Assembly (NCBI GenBank): GCA_023389175.1
Contig: JAEWEW010000323.1
Span: 1 to 23,325 of the forward strand
Length of the DNA: 23,325 bases
Source of the DNA: Pseudomonadota bacterium
GTDB lineage: Bacteria; Pseudomonadota; Gammaproteobacteria; Burkholderiales; Burkholderiaceae_E
Reading direction: 5' to 3'
Shown here: in pieces, positions 1 to 7,235 of the stretch
How positions within the stretch are numbered: the first letter of the stretch is position 1
Layout of the letters: every line of letters starts with the position of its first letter
The notes under the pieces: generated by a model
Told to the model about the DNA's origin: nothing
What the model saw: only the letters and a program-made list of their open reading frames with translations
Databases searched by the model: none
Position numbers and translations under genes: made by a program

Positions 1-686
1 GCTTCGAGATGAAGCGCGGCGAGATCCTCGGGCTCATCGGGCCCAACGGGGCGGGCAAGAGCACGCTCTTCAACCTGATCAGCGGCTACTCGCCGCTCAG
101 CGGCGGCGAGATCCACTTCGACGGGCAGCGCATCTCGGGTCTCGGCTCGAGCCGCATCGCGACGCTCGGCATCGCCCGCACCTTCCAGCACGTGCAGCTC
201 GTCGCCGGCATGAGCGTGCTGGACAACGTCGCGATGGGCGCGTACCTGCGTGGCAGCAAGGGCTTCCTTGCGACCTGCCTGCGCATGGATCGCGACGAGG
301 AGGCCGCATTGCTGCGCGAGGCCGCGACCCAGATCCGCCGCGTCGGCCTGGAGGACCAGATGCACGAGCCGGCCGGCAGCCTGCCGCTCGGCAAGCAGCG
401 GGTGGTGGAGATCGCGCGGGCACTCGCGGCCGACCCGGTGCTGCTGCTGCTGGACGAGCCGGCGGCCGGCCTGCGCTTCCGGGAGAAGCAGGAGCTCGCG
501 GCGCTGCTGCGCACGCTGCGCGAGCAGGGGATGAGCATCCTGCTGGTGGAGCACGACATGGATTTCGTGATGGGGCTCACCGATCGGCTGGTGGTGCTGC
601 AGTTCGGCGAGAAGCTCGCCGAAGGCGCACCGGCCGAGGTGCAACGCAACCCCGCGGTGCTGGAGGCCTATCTTGGCGGCGTTTGA
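1..686 (+). CDS. livG: LivG-type ABC transporter ATP-binding protein (5' end outside window)
   Basis: This is the ATPase subunit of a branched-chain amino acid type (HAAT) ABC importer and acts at the cytoplasmic face of the membrane. Numbering from the ATG at 9, it shows Walker A GPNGAGKST (11-19), Q-loop Gln60, the LivG-style signature LPLGKQR (125-131) in place of LSGGQ, Walker B LLLLDEP (145-151) and the H-loop His182 in VEHD. The frame stays open to base 1 and reads Phe-Glu before that ATG. LivG proteins normally have about 20-30 residues before Walker A, so the real start lies upstream. After Walker B the sequence reads GLRFREKQ where many LivG proteins have GLN, a small deviation. The stop overlaps the start of livF by 14 bases. 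The substrate is not evident: members of this family also import aromatic acids, amides and urea. Confidence 0.93.
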   Translation, partial: FEMKRGEILGLIGPNGAGKSTLFNLISGYSPLSGGEIHFDGQRISGLGSSRIATLGIARTFQHVQLVAGMSVLDNVAMGAYLRGSKGFLATCLRMDRDEEAALLREAATQIRRVGLEDQMHEPAGSLPLGKQRVVEIARALAADPVLLLLDEPAAGLRFREKQELAALLRTLREQGMSILLVEHDMDFVMGLTDRLVVLQFGEKLAEGAPAEVQRNPAVLEAYLGGV

Positions 687-1443
687 GCGCGCCGATGCGG
701 CGTTGCCGCTCCTCGCGGTCCAGGACCTGTCCGTGCGCTACGGCAAGGTGGAGGCGGTGCACCGGGTATCGCTGCAGGTGGAGGCGGGGAGGATCGTCAC
801 CGTGGTGGGGCCCAACGGTGCCGGCAAGACGACGCTGATGGCGGCGATCATGGGGCTGCTGCCCGCCACCGGCCGCATCCTGATCGACGGCGTGAACCAG
901 CATGGCGTGACGGTCGAGGAGCGGGTCGCGAACGGGGTGTGCCTGGTGCCCGAGAAGCGCGAGCTCTTCGCCGAGATGACAGTGCAGGACAACCTCGAGC
1001 TCGGCGGGCTGACCCGTCGCCGGCGCGGTGAGCGGGGCCTCGACGCGGCCCTCGAGGACATCTACGGCGTCTTCCCGCGCCTGAAGGAGCGCCGCCGCCA
1101 GCTCGCCGGAACGCTCTCCGGCGGCGAGCGCCAGATGCTCGCGCTCGGCAGGGCGCTGATGTCGTCGCCGCGGCTGCTGATGCTGGACGAGCCCAGCCTC
1201 GGGCTCGCGCCGCTGATCGTGCGCGAGATCTTCCACGTCATCGCAGACCTGCGGTCGCGCCGGGTGAGCGTGCTGCTGGTCGAGCAGAACGCCCGCGCGG
1301 CGCTGCAGGTGGCGGATTACGGCTACGTCCTGGAGAGCGGCGAGGTCGCGCTCGCCGGTGCCGCGAGCGAGCTCATGGCCGACGAGAAGGTGATCGCCAG
1401 CTACCTCGGGCTGCGGGCGGTGGAGCGGAGGGCGGACCCGTGA
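673..1443 (+). CDS. livF: LivF-type ABC transporter ATP-binding protein
   Basis: This is the second ATPase subunit of the HAAT importer, pairing with the upstream LivG-type protein. Visible motifs are Walker A GPNGAGKT (46-53), VPEKRELF around residue 92 (a LivF hallmark, usually VPEGR), the signature LSGGERQ (148-154) and Walker B LLMLDEP (168-174). VEQNA follows, where LivF proteins carry Asn instead of the usual H-loop His. At 256 residues it is slightly longer than the usual 233-245. The start is a TTG at 673 inside the end of livG; a later TTG at 703 would give a more typical N-terminus and cannot be excluded. The gene is translationally coupled to the next one through a GTGA overlap at 1440-1443. 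The permease and binding-protein genes presumably lie upstream, outside the window. Confidence 0.93.
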   Translation: MAAFERADAALPLLAVQDLSVRYGKVEAVHRVSLQVEAGRIVTVVGPNGAGKTTLMAAIMGLLPATGRILIDGVNQHGVTVEERVANGVCLVPEKRELFAEMTVQDNLELGGLTRRRRGERGLDAALEDIYGVFPRLKERRRQLAGTLSGGERQMLALGRALMSSPRLLMLDEPSLGLAPLIVREIFHVIADLRSRRVSVLLVEQNARAALQVADYGYVLESGEVALAGAASELMADEKVIASYLGLRAVERRADP

Positions 1444-1967
1444 TCCCGCCGGTCGGCGAGCCCGTGCTCCTCGAGGGGCACGTGGGCGCCGGCACGGCAG
1501 GCGCCGCGCGCGAGGAGCCGGCGGTCGCCGGTGGCCTGGACCAGTCCTCCATGGCGCACCTGCTGGGGTACCACATCACTCAGGCCAACGTGCCGAGCCG
1601 CAAGGTGTTCATGCGGCACATCGGCACGCCGTACCGCCTGAGCCCGGTGGAATTCACCATCCTGATGCTGGTGGCGAACAACCGCGACGCCACCCACAAG
1701 CAGCTCTCCCAGGCGCTGATGGTGTCGGCGCCCGCGGTCACCACGCTGCTCGATCGCCTGAGCGAGCGCGGCCTGATCGCGCGCGTGCGCAACGAGCACG
1801 ACCGCCGCTCGCAGAACGTGCGTCTAACCCGGCGCGGCGCCGCCCTGCAGCGCGAGGTGCGCGACATCTCGCTCGGGATGGAACGCGACCTGCTGCGTCA
1901 CCTCACCGACGGCGAGCGGACGATCCTCATCGAGCTGCTGCAGAAGGTGGCGCGCGGACGGCGCTGA
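1440..1967 (+). CDS. MarR-family transcriptional regulator
   Basis: This is a winged-helix DNA-binding regulator of the MarR family, which acts as a dimer and usually represses until it binds a small phenolic or aryl-CoA ligand. The winged helix spans about residues 68-133: a recognition helix region SAPAVTTLLDRLSERGLI, then a wing with DRRSQNVRLT, close to the conserved DRRxxxVxLT. The GTG start at 1440 overlaps the livF stop by 4 bases, so it is probably co-transcribed with the transporter and may control it. That start leaves about 37 poorly conserved residues before the first helices. An ATG at 1551 would give a 138-residue protein of normal MarR length but has no good ribosome binding site. 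The ligand is unknown. Its 3' end overlaps the convergent AraC gene by 41 bases. Confidence 0.88.
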   Translation: MIPPVGEPVLLEGHVGAGTAGAAREEPAVAGGLDQSSMAHLLGYHITQANVPSRKVFMRHIGTPYRLSPVEFTILMLVANNRDATHKQLSQALMVSAPAVTTLLDRLSERGLIARVRNEHDRRSQNVRLTRRGAALQREVRDISLGMERDLLRHLTDGERTILIELLQKVARGRR

Positions 1968-2919
1968 GCGCCTGACCGCCCGCCCGGTAGTCCCGCGCCG
2001 ACACGCCGAACCGGCGCCTGAAGCTGCGGCTGAAGTGGGCCGCGTCGTTGAAGCCGCGATCGAAGGCGATCTCCGCGATGCCGCGTCCCGCGAGCGCGGG
2101 GTCGCGCAGGTCGCGCTGACAGGCGTCCAGGCGCTGGTTCCAGATGTAGTGGCCGAGCGGCACCGGTTCGTGCTGAAAGAGGCGATGCACGTGGCCGACC
2201 GACAGTTTCAGCTCGGCCGCGATGGTCGCCACGGACAGCTGCGGATCCGAGAGGCGCTGCGCAACCAGCTGCTTGATGCGGGCGAGATGGTAGCCGGTGA
2301 GGTCCGAGACGCCCTGGCGGCTTGCTGCCGGCAGCGTGTGCAGTCCTGCCACCAGGATGTCGACGATCCCGTTGGCTACCGCAGTCGCGGAGGCCGGCTG
2401 CAGGCCACCGATGTCCCGTTGCAGCGTCTGCAGCATGCTGATCATCAGGTGGCCGGCGCCTTCGCGTCCGTTCACCGCGGTCGCGGTGAGCCGGTCGGTC
2501 TCGCGCACCAGGCTGCGCAGCTGGCCGCCCGGCAGCATCAGCACCATCTGCTGGAAGTGGCCGCCGAAGGCGAGCTCGTAGGGGCGGGTGCTGTCGTAGA
2601 GCGCGAAGTCTCCGGGCTGCAGCAGCGCGTCCCGACCGTCCTGGCGAACGATGCCGCGGCCGCGCGTCTGGATGCTGACCAGGAAGAAGTCCTCGGCGGC
2701 GCGCGAGATCTGCCGCGGCGTGCGAAGCACGCGCTGCGCCACCGAGTCCACCACCGACAGGTCGAGCTGCGCGAGCCGGTGCGAGCGGATCGATCCCCGG
2801 AAGCCGGCGCGCTCGGCGGCGTCGCAGTCGAGCTGGACGTAGACGTCGCAGATCATGTCGGTCCAGTAGGCGAGGCGCTCTGCCGGCGGCACCGACGAAG
2901 TGGTGAACAGCTGCGTCAT
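1927..2919 (-). CDS. AraC-family regulator, NitR-like, of the divergent nitrilase
   Basis: This is a 330-residue AraC/XylS transcription activator. The N-terminal half (about 1-190) resembles the AraC-binding-like sensor domain seen in NitR and FeaR-type proteins, including a QPGDFALYDSTRPYEL stretch near residue 101. The C-terminal double helix-turn-helix occupies about 212-312 and ends with IAEIAFDRGFNDAAHFSRSFRRRFG, the family signature. I chose the ATG at 2919 because GGGAGA lies just upstream; the frame is open 27 residues further to an ATG at 3000, but that part is low complexity. The gene is divergent from the nitrilase across about 200 bases, the classic layout of an AraC activator and its target. 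NitR of Rhodococcus controlling a nitrilase gene is the known precedent. The last 13 or so codons overlap the MarR gene and lie beyond the HTH domain. Confidence 0.9.
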   Translation of the reverse strand: MTQLFTTSSVPPAERLAYWTDMICDVYVQLDCDAAERAGFRGSIRSHRLAQLDLSVVDSVAQRVLRTPRQISRAAEDFFLVSIQTRGRGIVRQDGRDALLQPGDFALYDSTRPYELAFGGHFQQMVLMLPGGQLRSLVRETDRLTATAVNGREGAGHLMISMLQTLQRDIGGLQPASATAVANGIVDILVAGLHTLPAASRQGVSDLTGYHLARIKQLVAQRLSDPQLSVATIAAELKLSVGHVHRLFQHEPVPLGHYIWNQRLDACQRDLRDPALAGRGIAEIAFDRGFNDAAHFSRSFRRRFGVSARDYRAGGQALSAVRAPPSAAAR

Positions 2920-3121
2920 CGCGGTCTCCCGGGCTGCCACGCCGCCCGTTCCCGGCCGGACGGGTCGCCTTCCGCCCGAAGCCATCTGATCGCCGGTCAA
3001 GAGCGCCGCGACTCGCGGACAAGCTGCCCGGTCGGCTGAACTCTACACTGTCCCGGCCATCGACGGAACGCCGCGTCCTGCCGGCGCCGGAAGTCGAAAC
3101 ATCCGCCGCAAGGAGACCTCC
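2920..3121. promoter_or_regulatory. Divergent AraC-regulator/nitrilase intergenic region
   Basis: These 202 bases separate the AraC start (2919, - strand) from the nitrilase start (3122, + strand) and must hold both promoters. A -10-like TACACT is present at 3044-3049 for the nitrilase direction, but I find no convincing -35 at the right distance, as would fit an activator-dependent promoter. The nitrilase ribosome binding site is clear: AAGGAG at 3110-3115, six bases before the ATG. No operator repeat stands out by eye. Confidence 0.5.
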
Positions 3122-4174
3122 ATGAGCCAGAAGCATCCCCGCTACAAGGTCGCGGCCATCCAGGCCGCACCGGTGTTCCTCGACCTCGACGCTACCGTCG
3201 ACAAGACGATCGCGCTGATGAAGCAGGCCGCCGGCGAGGGCGCCCGCCTGATCGCCTTCCCGGAGACCTGGATTCCGGGCTACCCCTTCCACATCTGGCT
3301 GGATTCGCCAGCCTGGGGCATGCAGTTCGTCCAGCGCTACCACGACAACTCGCTCGTGGTCGGCTCCCCGGAGTTCCTCAGGATATGCGCGGCCGCGCGC
3401 GAGCTCGGCATCTGGGTCGGCCTCGGCTACAGCGAGCGGTCGGGCGGCAGCCTCTACATGGGCCAGGCGCTGATCGACGACCAGGGCGAGGTGTTGCAGA
3501 CCCGGCGCAAGCTGAAGCCCACGCATGTCGAGCGCACGGTGTTCGGCGAAGGCGACGGCAGCCACCTGACGGTGTGCGAGACCGCGATCGGCAACGTCGG
3601 CTCGCTCTGCTGCTGGGAGCACCTGCAGCCGTTGTCGAAGTACGCGATGTATGCCCAGAACGAGCAGGTCCACATCGCTGCGTGGCCGAGCTTCGCCCTC
3701 TATCGCGGCGCTGCGTATGCGCTCGGCCCGGAGCTCAACAACGCCGCGAGCCAGATCTACGCGGCCGAAGGTCAGTGCTTCGTGCTCGCGCCCTGCGCCG
3801 TGGTGTCACCCGAGATCGCCGCGCTGCTGTGCACCGACGAGACCAAGCGGCAGCTGCTGAAGGTCGGCGGCGGGTTCGCCCGGATCTTCGCGCCCGACGG
3901 ATCGTCGATCGGCAATCCGATCCCGGAGGACCAGGAGGGCATCGTCTATGCGGAAATCGATCTCGGCATGATCTCGCTCGCGAAGGCGGCCGCCGACCCG
4001 GCCGGGCACTACGCCCGTCCCGACGTCACGCAGCTGCTGCTCGACAAGACGCCGGGAGACCGGGTGGTCGCCCGCGCGACGCGGGAGACGCCGCAGGTCG
4101 CGCAGGCCGAGGTGGCCAGTGCCGGGGAGGTGGTCGTCCCGATCAAGGGCGCCGCGCAGGAGAAGGCTGCCTAG
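3122..4174 (+). CDS. Nitrilase (carbon-nitrogen hydrolase superfamily)
   Basis: This enzyme hydrolyses an organic nitrile directly to a carboxylic acid and ammonia in the cytoplasm. All three catalytic residues are present in family context: Glu48 in FPETW, Lys130 in RRKLKPTHVER, and the nucleophile Cys164 in SLCCWEH. The motif KLKPTHVERTVFGEG and the CWEH rather than CGE context mark a true nitrilase (branch 1) rather than an amidase or carbamoylase. Its 350 residues match the usual 330-370, including the variable tail that holds the helical filament together. The start is supported by AAGGAG six bases upstream. Overall the sequence looks most like arylaceto- or aromatic nitrilases of proteobacteria, but the substrate cannot be read from sequence. 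The divergent AraC gene is its probable regulator. Confidence 0.93.
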   Translation: MSQKHPRYKVAAIQAAPVFLDLDATVDKTIALMKQAAGEGARLIAFPETWIPGYPFHIWLDSPAWGMQFVQRYHDNSLVVGSPEFLRICAAARELGIWVGLGYSERSGGSLYMGQALIDDQGEVLQTRRKLKPTHVERTVFGEGDGSHLTVCETAIGNVGSLCCWEHLQPLSKYAMYAQNEQVHIAAWPSFALYRGAAYALGPELNNAASQIYAAEGQCFVLAPCAVVSPEIAALLCTDETKRQLLKVGGGFARIFAPDGSSIGNPIPEDQEGIVYAEIDLGMISLAKAAADPAGHYARPDVTQLLLDKTPGDRVVARATRETPQVAQAEVASAGEVVVPIKGAAQEKAA

Positions 4175-4279
4175 CAGGGCGCGCGCCGCAGGAAGGCCCT
4201 GGGCGCCGCGCCTTCAGGCGGGGGCAGGCGCGGGGCCGGCGCCGGTGGCATCATTGTCCTCGCATCACCGGAGGACAGG

Positions 4280-5938
4280 ATGGCCCATCGCGTCGAGAAC
4301 CAGCCGCCACCGCCCGCGGACCACAACCTGTGGCAGGCCCATCCCGCGCTGCGCGAGGCGGTGCAGCGCGAGGGCGCCGACTGGGCCGTCCCCGAGCTCG
4401 ACGCCTACGGCGCGCGGATCGGCACGGCGCGCATGCAGGAGCTCGCGGCCATCGCCAACCGGTGCCCACCGGAGCTGCGCACCCACGACCGCTTCGGCCA
4501 CCGGATCGACCGGGTCGACTTCCATCCGGCCTGGCACGAGCTGATGACCGCAGGCGTCGCGGCCGGCCTGCACAGCTCCGCCTGGTCGAACAGGAAGCCG
4601 GGCGCCCACGTCGCGCGGGCCGCGGCCTTCCTGCTGCATGCCGAAGTGGAGAACGGCACGCTCTGCCCGCTGTCGATGACGCACGGCTCGGTCGGCGCGT
4701 TCGCGCAGGCGCCCGAGCTGGCCGCCGAGTGGCTGCCGCGCATCTACTCGCGCGAGTACGATCCGGCATTCGGGCCGGCGACCGGCAAGCGTGGCGTGCT
4801 GATCGGCATGGGGATGACCGAGAAGCAGGGCGGCTCGGATGTCCGCGCCAACACGACGGTCGCCACGCCGGCCGGCGACGGCAGCTGGCGACTGCACGGC
4901 CACAAGTGGTTCACCTCGGCACCGATGTGCGACGCCTTCTTCGTCACCGCGCGCACGGCCGGCGACGATCGCGGCATCTCGTGCTTCTTCATGCCGCGGT
5001 TCCTGCCGGACGGCACCCGCAACGACATCCGGATCCAGCGGCTCAAGGACAAGCTGGGGAACAAGTCGAACGCCTCGAGCGAGCTGGAGTTCGAAGGAAC
5101 CACGGCCTGGCTGGTGGGCGAGGCCGGCCGCGGCATCCCGACCATCCTGCAGATGGGCGTGTTCACCCGGCTCGATTGCGCGCTCGGATCGGCCGGCATC
5201 ATGCACCAGTGCGTCGCGCAGGCGGCGCACCATGCCCGCCACCGCCGGGCCTTCGGCCGCCTGCTGGTGGAGCAGCCGCTGATGCGCAACCTGCTCGCGG
5301 ATCTCGCGCTGGAGGTGGAGGCGGCCGTGGCGCTCGTCCTGCGGCTCGCGCGCGCCTACGACCGCATGGACGATCCGGCGGAGACCGAATTCCGCCGCGT
5401 GATGACGGCGGCCTGCAAGTACTGGATCTGCCGCCGCGGGCCGGCCCTCGCCTTCGAGGCGATGGAGGCGCTGGGCGGCAACGGCTACGTGGAGGAAGCG
5501 CCGCTCGCGCGCTTCTACCGCGAGCTGCCGGTGAACTCCATCTGGGAAGGCTCCGGCAACGTGATGTGCCTGGACGTGCTGCGCGCCTTCGGACGCTCGC
5601 CGGCGACGGCCGAGGTGATCGCCGCGGAGCTCGCGCTCGCGCGCGGCGCCCATGCCGCCTACGACAGCTGCTGCGATCGGCTCGCCAGCCGGCTCCTCGT
5701 GCGGCGCGATCCGGCCGCGTCGGGGGAGACCGAAGGCCAGGCCCGGGTCCTGGTCGCGGAGCTTGCGCTCGCGATGTCGGCCTGCCTGCTGCTGCGGCAC
5801 GCGCCGGACATCGGCGACCTCTTCTGCCGCGCGCGGCTCGCGGGCACGCCCGGCAGCGGCCTCGCCTTCGGCACGCTGCCGGACCATCCGGCCGTCGCGC
5901 GTCTGATCGACCGCCTGGAGCCGGTGCACGCTCCCTGA
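4280..5938 (+). CDS. aidB: AidB-family acyl-CoA dehydrogenase
   Basis: This is an FAD-binding protein of the acyl-CoA dehydrogenase superfamily, AidB branch. In E. coli, AidB belongs to the Ada adaptive response to alkylation and binds DNA. The 552-residue length is close to E. coli AidB (541), and long blocks match it: FHPAWHELM near residue 81, LLHAEVENGTLCPLSMT near 118, GMGMTEKQGGSDV (176-188), RLKDKLGNKSNAS (254-266), TRLDCALGS near 296 and YRELPVNSIWEGSGN (413-427), with the acidic residue Glu423. A GGAGGA ribosome binding site lies at 4270-4275. It follows the nitrilase by 105 bases on the same strand, so co-transcription is possible. No Ada box was recognised upstream. AidB homologues outside enterobacteria may also act as ordinary acyl-CoA dehydrogenases, so the repair role is inference. 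Confidence 0.92.
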   Translation: MAHRVENQPPPPADHNLWQAHPALREAVQREGADWAVPELDAYGARIGTARMQELAAIANRCPPELRTHDRFGHRIDRVDFHPAWHELMTAGVAAGLHSSAWSNRKPGAHVARAAAFLLHAEVENGTLCPLSMTHGSVGAFAQAPELAAEWLPRIYSREYDPAFGPATGKRGVLIGMGMTEKQGGSDVRANTTVATPAGDGSWRLHGHKWFTSAPMCDAFFVTARTAGDDRGISCFFMPRFLPDGTRNDIRIQRLKDKLGNKSNASSELEFEGTTAWLVGEAGRGIPTILQMGVFTRLDCALGSAGIMHQCVAQAAHHARHRRAFGRLLVEQPLMRNLLADLALEVEAAVALVLRLARAYDRMDDPAETEFRRVMTAACKYWICRRGPALAFEAMEALGGNGYVEEAPLARFYRELPVNSIWEGSGNVMCLDVLRAFGRSPATAEVIAAELALARGAHAAYDSCCDRLASRLLVRRDPAASGETEGQARVLVAELALAMSACLLLRHAPDIGDLFCRARLAGTPGSGLAFGTLPDHPAVARLIDRLEPVHAP

Positions 5939-5939
5939 G

Positions 5940-5961
5940 GGAACGCCGGAGGAACGCCGGA
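5940..5961. repeat. Tandem 11-base direct repeat after aidB
   Basis: The unit GGAACGCCGGA occurs twice head to tail (5940-5950 and 5951-5961), starting two bases after the aidB stop codon. It is probably a slippage duplication in the untranslated tail. No function is implied. Confidence 0.6.
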
Positions 5962-5964
5962 CCG

Positions 5965-5988
5965 CCTCGGGCTCCGCCGACGCCGAGG
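5965..5988 (+). terminator. Possible weak terminator hairpin after aidB
   Basis: CCTCGG (5965-5970) can pair with CCGAGG (5983-5988) around a 12-base loop, 27 bases after the aidB stop. There is no following T-run, so this is only a candidate. Apart from this, the short repeat and the hairpin at 6070-6084, I see nothing in the gap 5939-6099. Confidence 0.3.
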
Positions 5989-6069
5989 GGACCGACCGGC
6001 GCAGCCCGGCCCTCGGGGCATTCCTCCAGACGTCGGCCGAGACTCGCCACCGATCACGGCATCGCGGCA

Positions 6070-6084
6070 GCCTGCTTGGCAGGC
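6070..6084. other. Compact hairpin before the DUF2726-like gene
   Basis: GCCTGC (6070-6075) and GCAGGC (6079-6084) form a perfect six-pair stem with a TTG loop, ending 15 bases before the ATG at 6100. There is no T-run, so it is unlikely to be a simple terminator. It could sit in the leader of the downstream gene. Its role is unknown. Confidence 0.4.
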
Positions 6085-6099
6085 GCCCGGGATTCTGTG

Positions 6100-6768
6100 A
6101 TGCTTTCTCGCAACATGAACCAAGCAATCGAGGCCTTTATGGCCGATCCCCTGGGCACTGCCGGCCTGCTCGTCGAGTATGGACTGAAGGGCGCGACGCC
6201 GCTCGCCGCCGGGCTGGCCGTGGCCGTCGCGGCGGTCGCCGCGTGGCTGTGGCGACGCCGGTCGCACCGGTCCCGCACCAACGTGCTCACCCGGCGCGCG
6301 TTCAGCCAGGCCGAAGGCCAGCTGTGGGCACGCCTCAACTCGGCCCTGCCGGGCCATGTCATCGGGTTCGGCGTGCCGCCCACCCGCTTCGTCGCCGTGC
6401 GCAAGGACGGCGGCCTCGGTCGCCATCGGCGCCGGCTCGAGACGCTCAGCGCCGACTTCGGCGTCTTCCGCAGCGACGGCACCGTCTCGACCGTGGTGCT
6501 GCTGGACGACGGCGAGGCCGCGCTCGGCCGCCGGCAGGCGAAGCTGCGCCGCAAGCTGCTCGAGCGCGCCGGCATCCGCTGGGTGACCTGGTCGGTCGCC
6601 TCGCTGCCGACGGTGGATGCGATCTCGCGCCAGCTCAACCCGGCGCAGATCCAGTTCGCGGCCGGCGACTCCGGCAGCGCGAAGCGCGGTGTCGACGGCG
6701 GGTCCGCGCGGCGGGGCGCGAGCGATTCGGTGGATCCGGATACGCGCCTGGTCGCAAGCGTGAGGTAG
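6100..6768 (+). CDS. DUF2726-like protein with N-terminal membrane anchor
   Basis: This 222-residue protein has a short N-terminus, one hydrophobic segment (about residues 31-50, LAAGLAVAVAAVAAWLW), an Arg-rich cytoplasmic flank RRRSHRSR, and then a domain of about 120 residues resembling DUF2726. In that family a segment like TxAExxFxxxLxxALP is followed by a core near VVxLDDxxH. Here the matching parts are FSQAEGQLWARLNSALPG and FGVFRSDGTVSTVVLLDDGE. DUF2726 is thought to have a restriction-endonuclease-like fold, but the usual acidic residue before LDD is replaced by Leu, so nuclease activity is doubtful. The ATG at 6100 has GGGA seven bases upstream. ATGs at 6115 and 6139 are alternatives, the latter behind GAGG. 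The tail after residue 190 is low complexity. Function unknown. Confidence 0.7.
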   Translation: MLSRNMNQAIEAFMADPLGTAGLLVEYGLKGATPLAAGLAVAVAAVAAWLWRRRSHRSRTNVLTRRAFSQAEGQLWARLNSALPGHVIGFGVPPTRFVAVRKDGGLGRHRRRLETLSADFGVFRSDGTVSTVVLLDDGEAALGRRQAKLRRKLLERAGIRWVTWSVASLPTVDAISRQLNPAQIQFAAGDSGSAKRGVDGGSARRGASDSVDPDTRLVASVR

Positions 6769-6775
6769 GACGCCC

Positions 6776-6816
6776 CCGAAGCGGGCTTCGGCCGGGCGCG
6801 CAGACGAAACGCGCGC
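6776..6816. terminator. Hairpin cluster between convergent genes
   Basis: The 75 bases between the convergent DUF2726-like and gdx genes hold two hairpins. CCGAAG/CTTCGG closes on a CGGG loop (6776-6791), and GCGCGC/GCGCGC has a nine-base loop (6796-6816). CTCGC and GCGAG further on can also pair. Neither side has a clear T-run, so a shared bidirectional terminator is plausible but not proven. Confidence 0.42.
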
Positions 6817-6843
6817 TCGCCCCTTCAGCGCGCAGCGAGTCGC

Positions 6844-7164
6844 CTACGTCGGGGTGACCAGCTTGAGGCCGACGATGCCCGCGACGATCAGCGCGAGGCT
6901 CACCAGCCGCCCGACGGTCGCCGACTCTCCGAACAGCACGATGCCGAGCACGGCCGTGCCGACCGCGCCGATGCCGGTCCAGACCGCATAGGCGGTGCCC
7001 ACCGGCAGGGACCTCATCGCGAGCCCGAGCAGCACGACGCTCACCACCATGGCGACCACGGTGCCGACGGTGGGCCAGGGTCGGGTGAACCCTTCGGTGT
7101 ACTTGAGGCCGATCGCCCAGGCGATCTCGAAGCCGCCGGCAATCACCAGGATGATCCACGCCAC
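6844..7164 (-). CDS. gdx: Guanidinium exporter, SMR family (Gdx/SugE)
   Basis: This is a four-helix small multidrug resistance family protein of the Gdx subtype, a dual-topology dimer that exchanges guanidinium for protons across the inner membrane. At 106 residues it has full family length. It keeps the central Glu13 and the other binding-site positions described for Gdx proteins: Trp16, Ser42, Tyr59 and Trp62, plus Lys101. The blocks LPVGTAYAVWTGIGAVG (53-69) and ALIVAGIVGLKL are near-identical to E. coli SugE. The start is GTG at 7164, eight bases after an AGGAGA ribosome binding site; no better start exists. The leader carries a guanidine-II riboswitch, which independently supports guanidinium rather than quaternary ammonium as the substrate. 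Confidence 0.96.
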   Translation of the reverse strand: MAWIILVIAGGFEIAWAIGLKYTEGFTRPWPTVGTVVAMVVSVVLLGLAMRSLPVGTAYAVWTGIGAVGTAVLGIVLFGESATVGRLVSLALIVAGIVGLKLVTPT

Positions 7165-7183
7165 GGGCGAGCTCTCCTCTGCG

Positions 7184-7229
7184 GCGGGGCCGTCCCCGCA
7201 GGATGGTCAAGGCCCGGGGTCGTCCCCGG
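7184..7229 (-). ncRNA. Guanidine-II (mini-ykkC) riboswitch
   Basis: On the - strand two six-pair GC hairpins stand in tandem. P1 (7229-7214) is CCGGGG, loop ACGA, CCCCGG. P2 (7199-7184) is GCGGGG, loop ACGG, CCCCGC. The linker is 14 bases. Paired stems with ACGR tetraloops define the guanidine-II class, where the two loops join to bind guanidinium and free the ribosome binding site. P2 ends four bases before the AGAGGAGA segment of the gdx leader, the expected position for translational control. Under the known mechanism guanidine would switch on export. This was recognised by eye; a covariance model would settle it. Confidence 0.92.
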
Positions 7230-7235
7230 CGCGCC

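Noticed and set aside
2995..3000. TTGACC as a -35 box for the AraC gene on the - strand
   Set aside because: No -10-like hexamer occurs 16-18 bases downstream on that strand.
4175..4279. Terminator between the nitrilase and aidB
   Set aside because: Several GC-rich inverted segments can pair, for example CAGGGC/GCCCTG and GGCGCC/GGCGCC, but with long loops or bulges and no T-run. They are not distinguishable from background in this composition.
3385..6100. Continuous + strand frame running through the nitrilase and aidB genes into the DUF2726-like gene
   Set aside because: It is an alternative frame of two well-identified genes. Only the part from 6100 onward has a membrane helix and domain similarity, so only that part is annotated.
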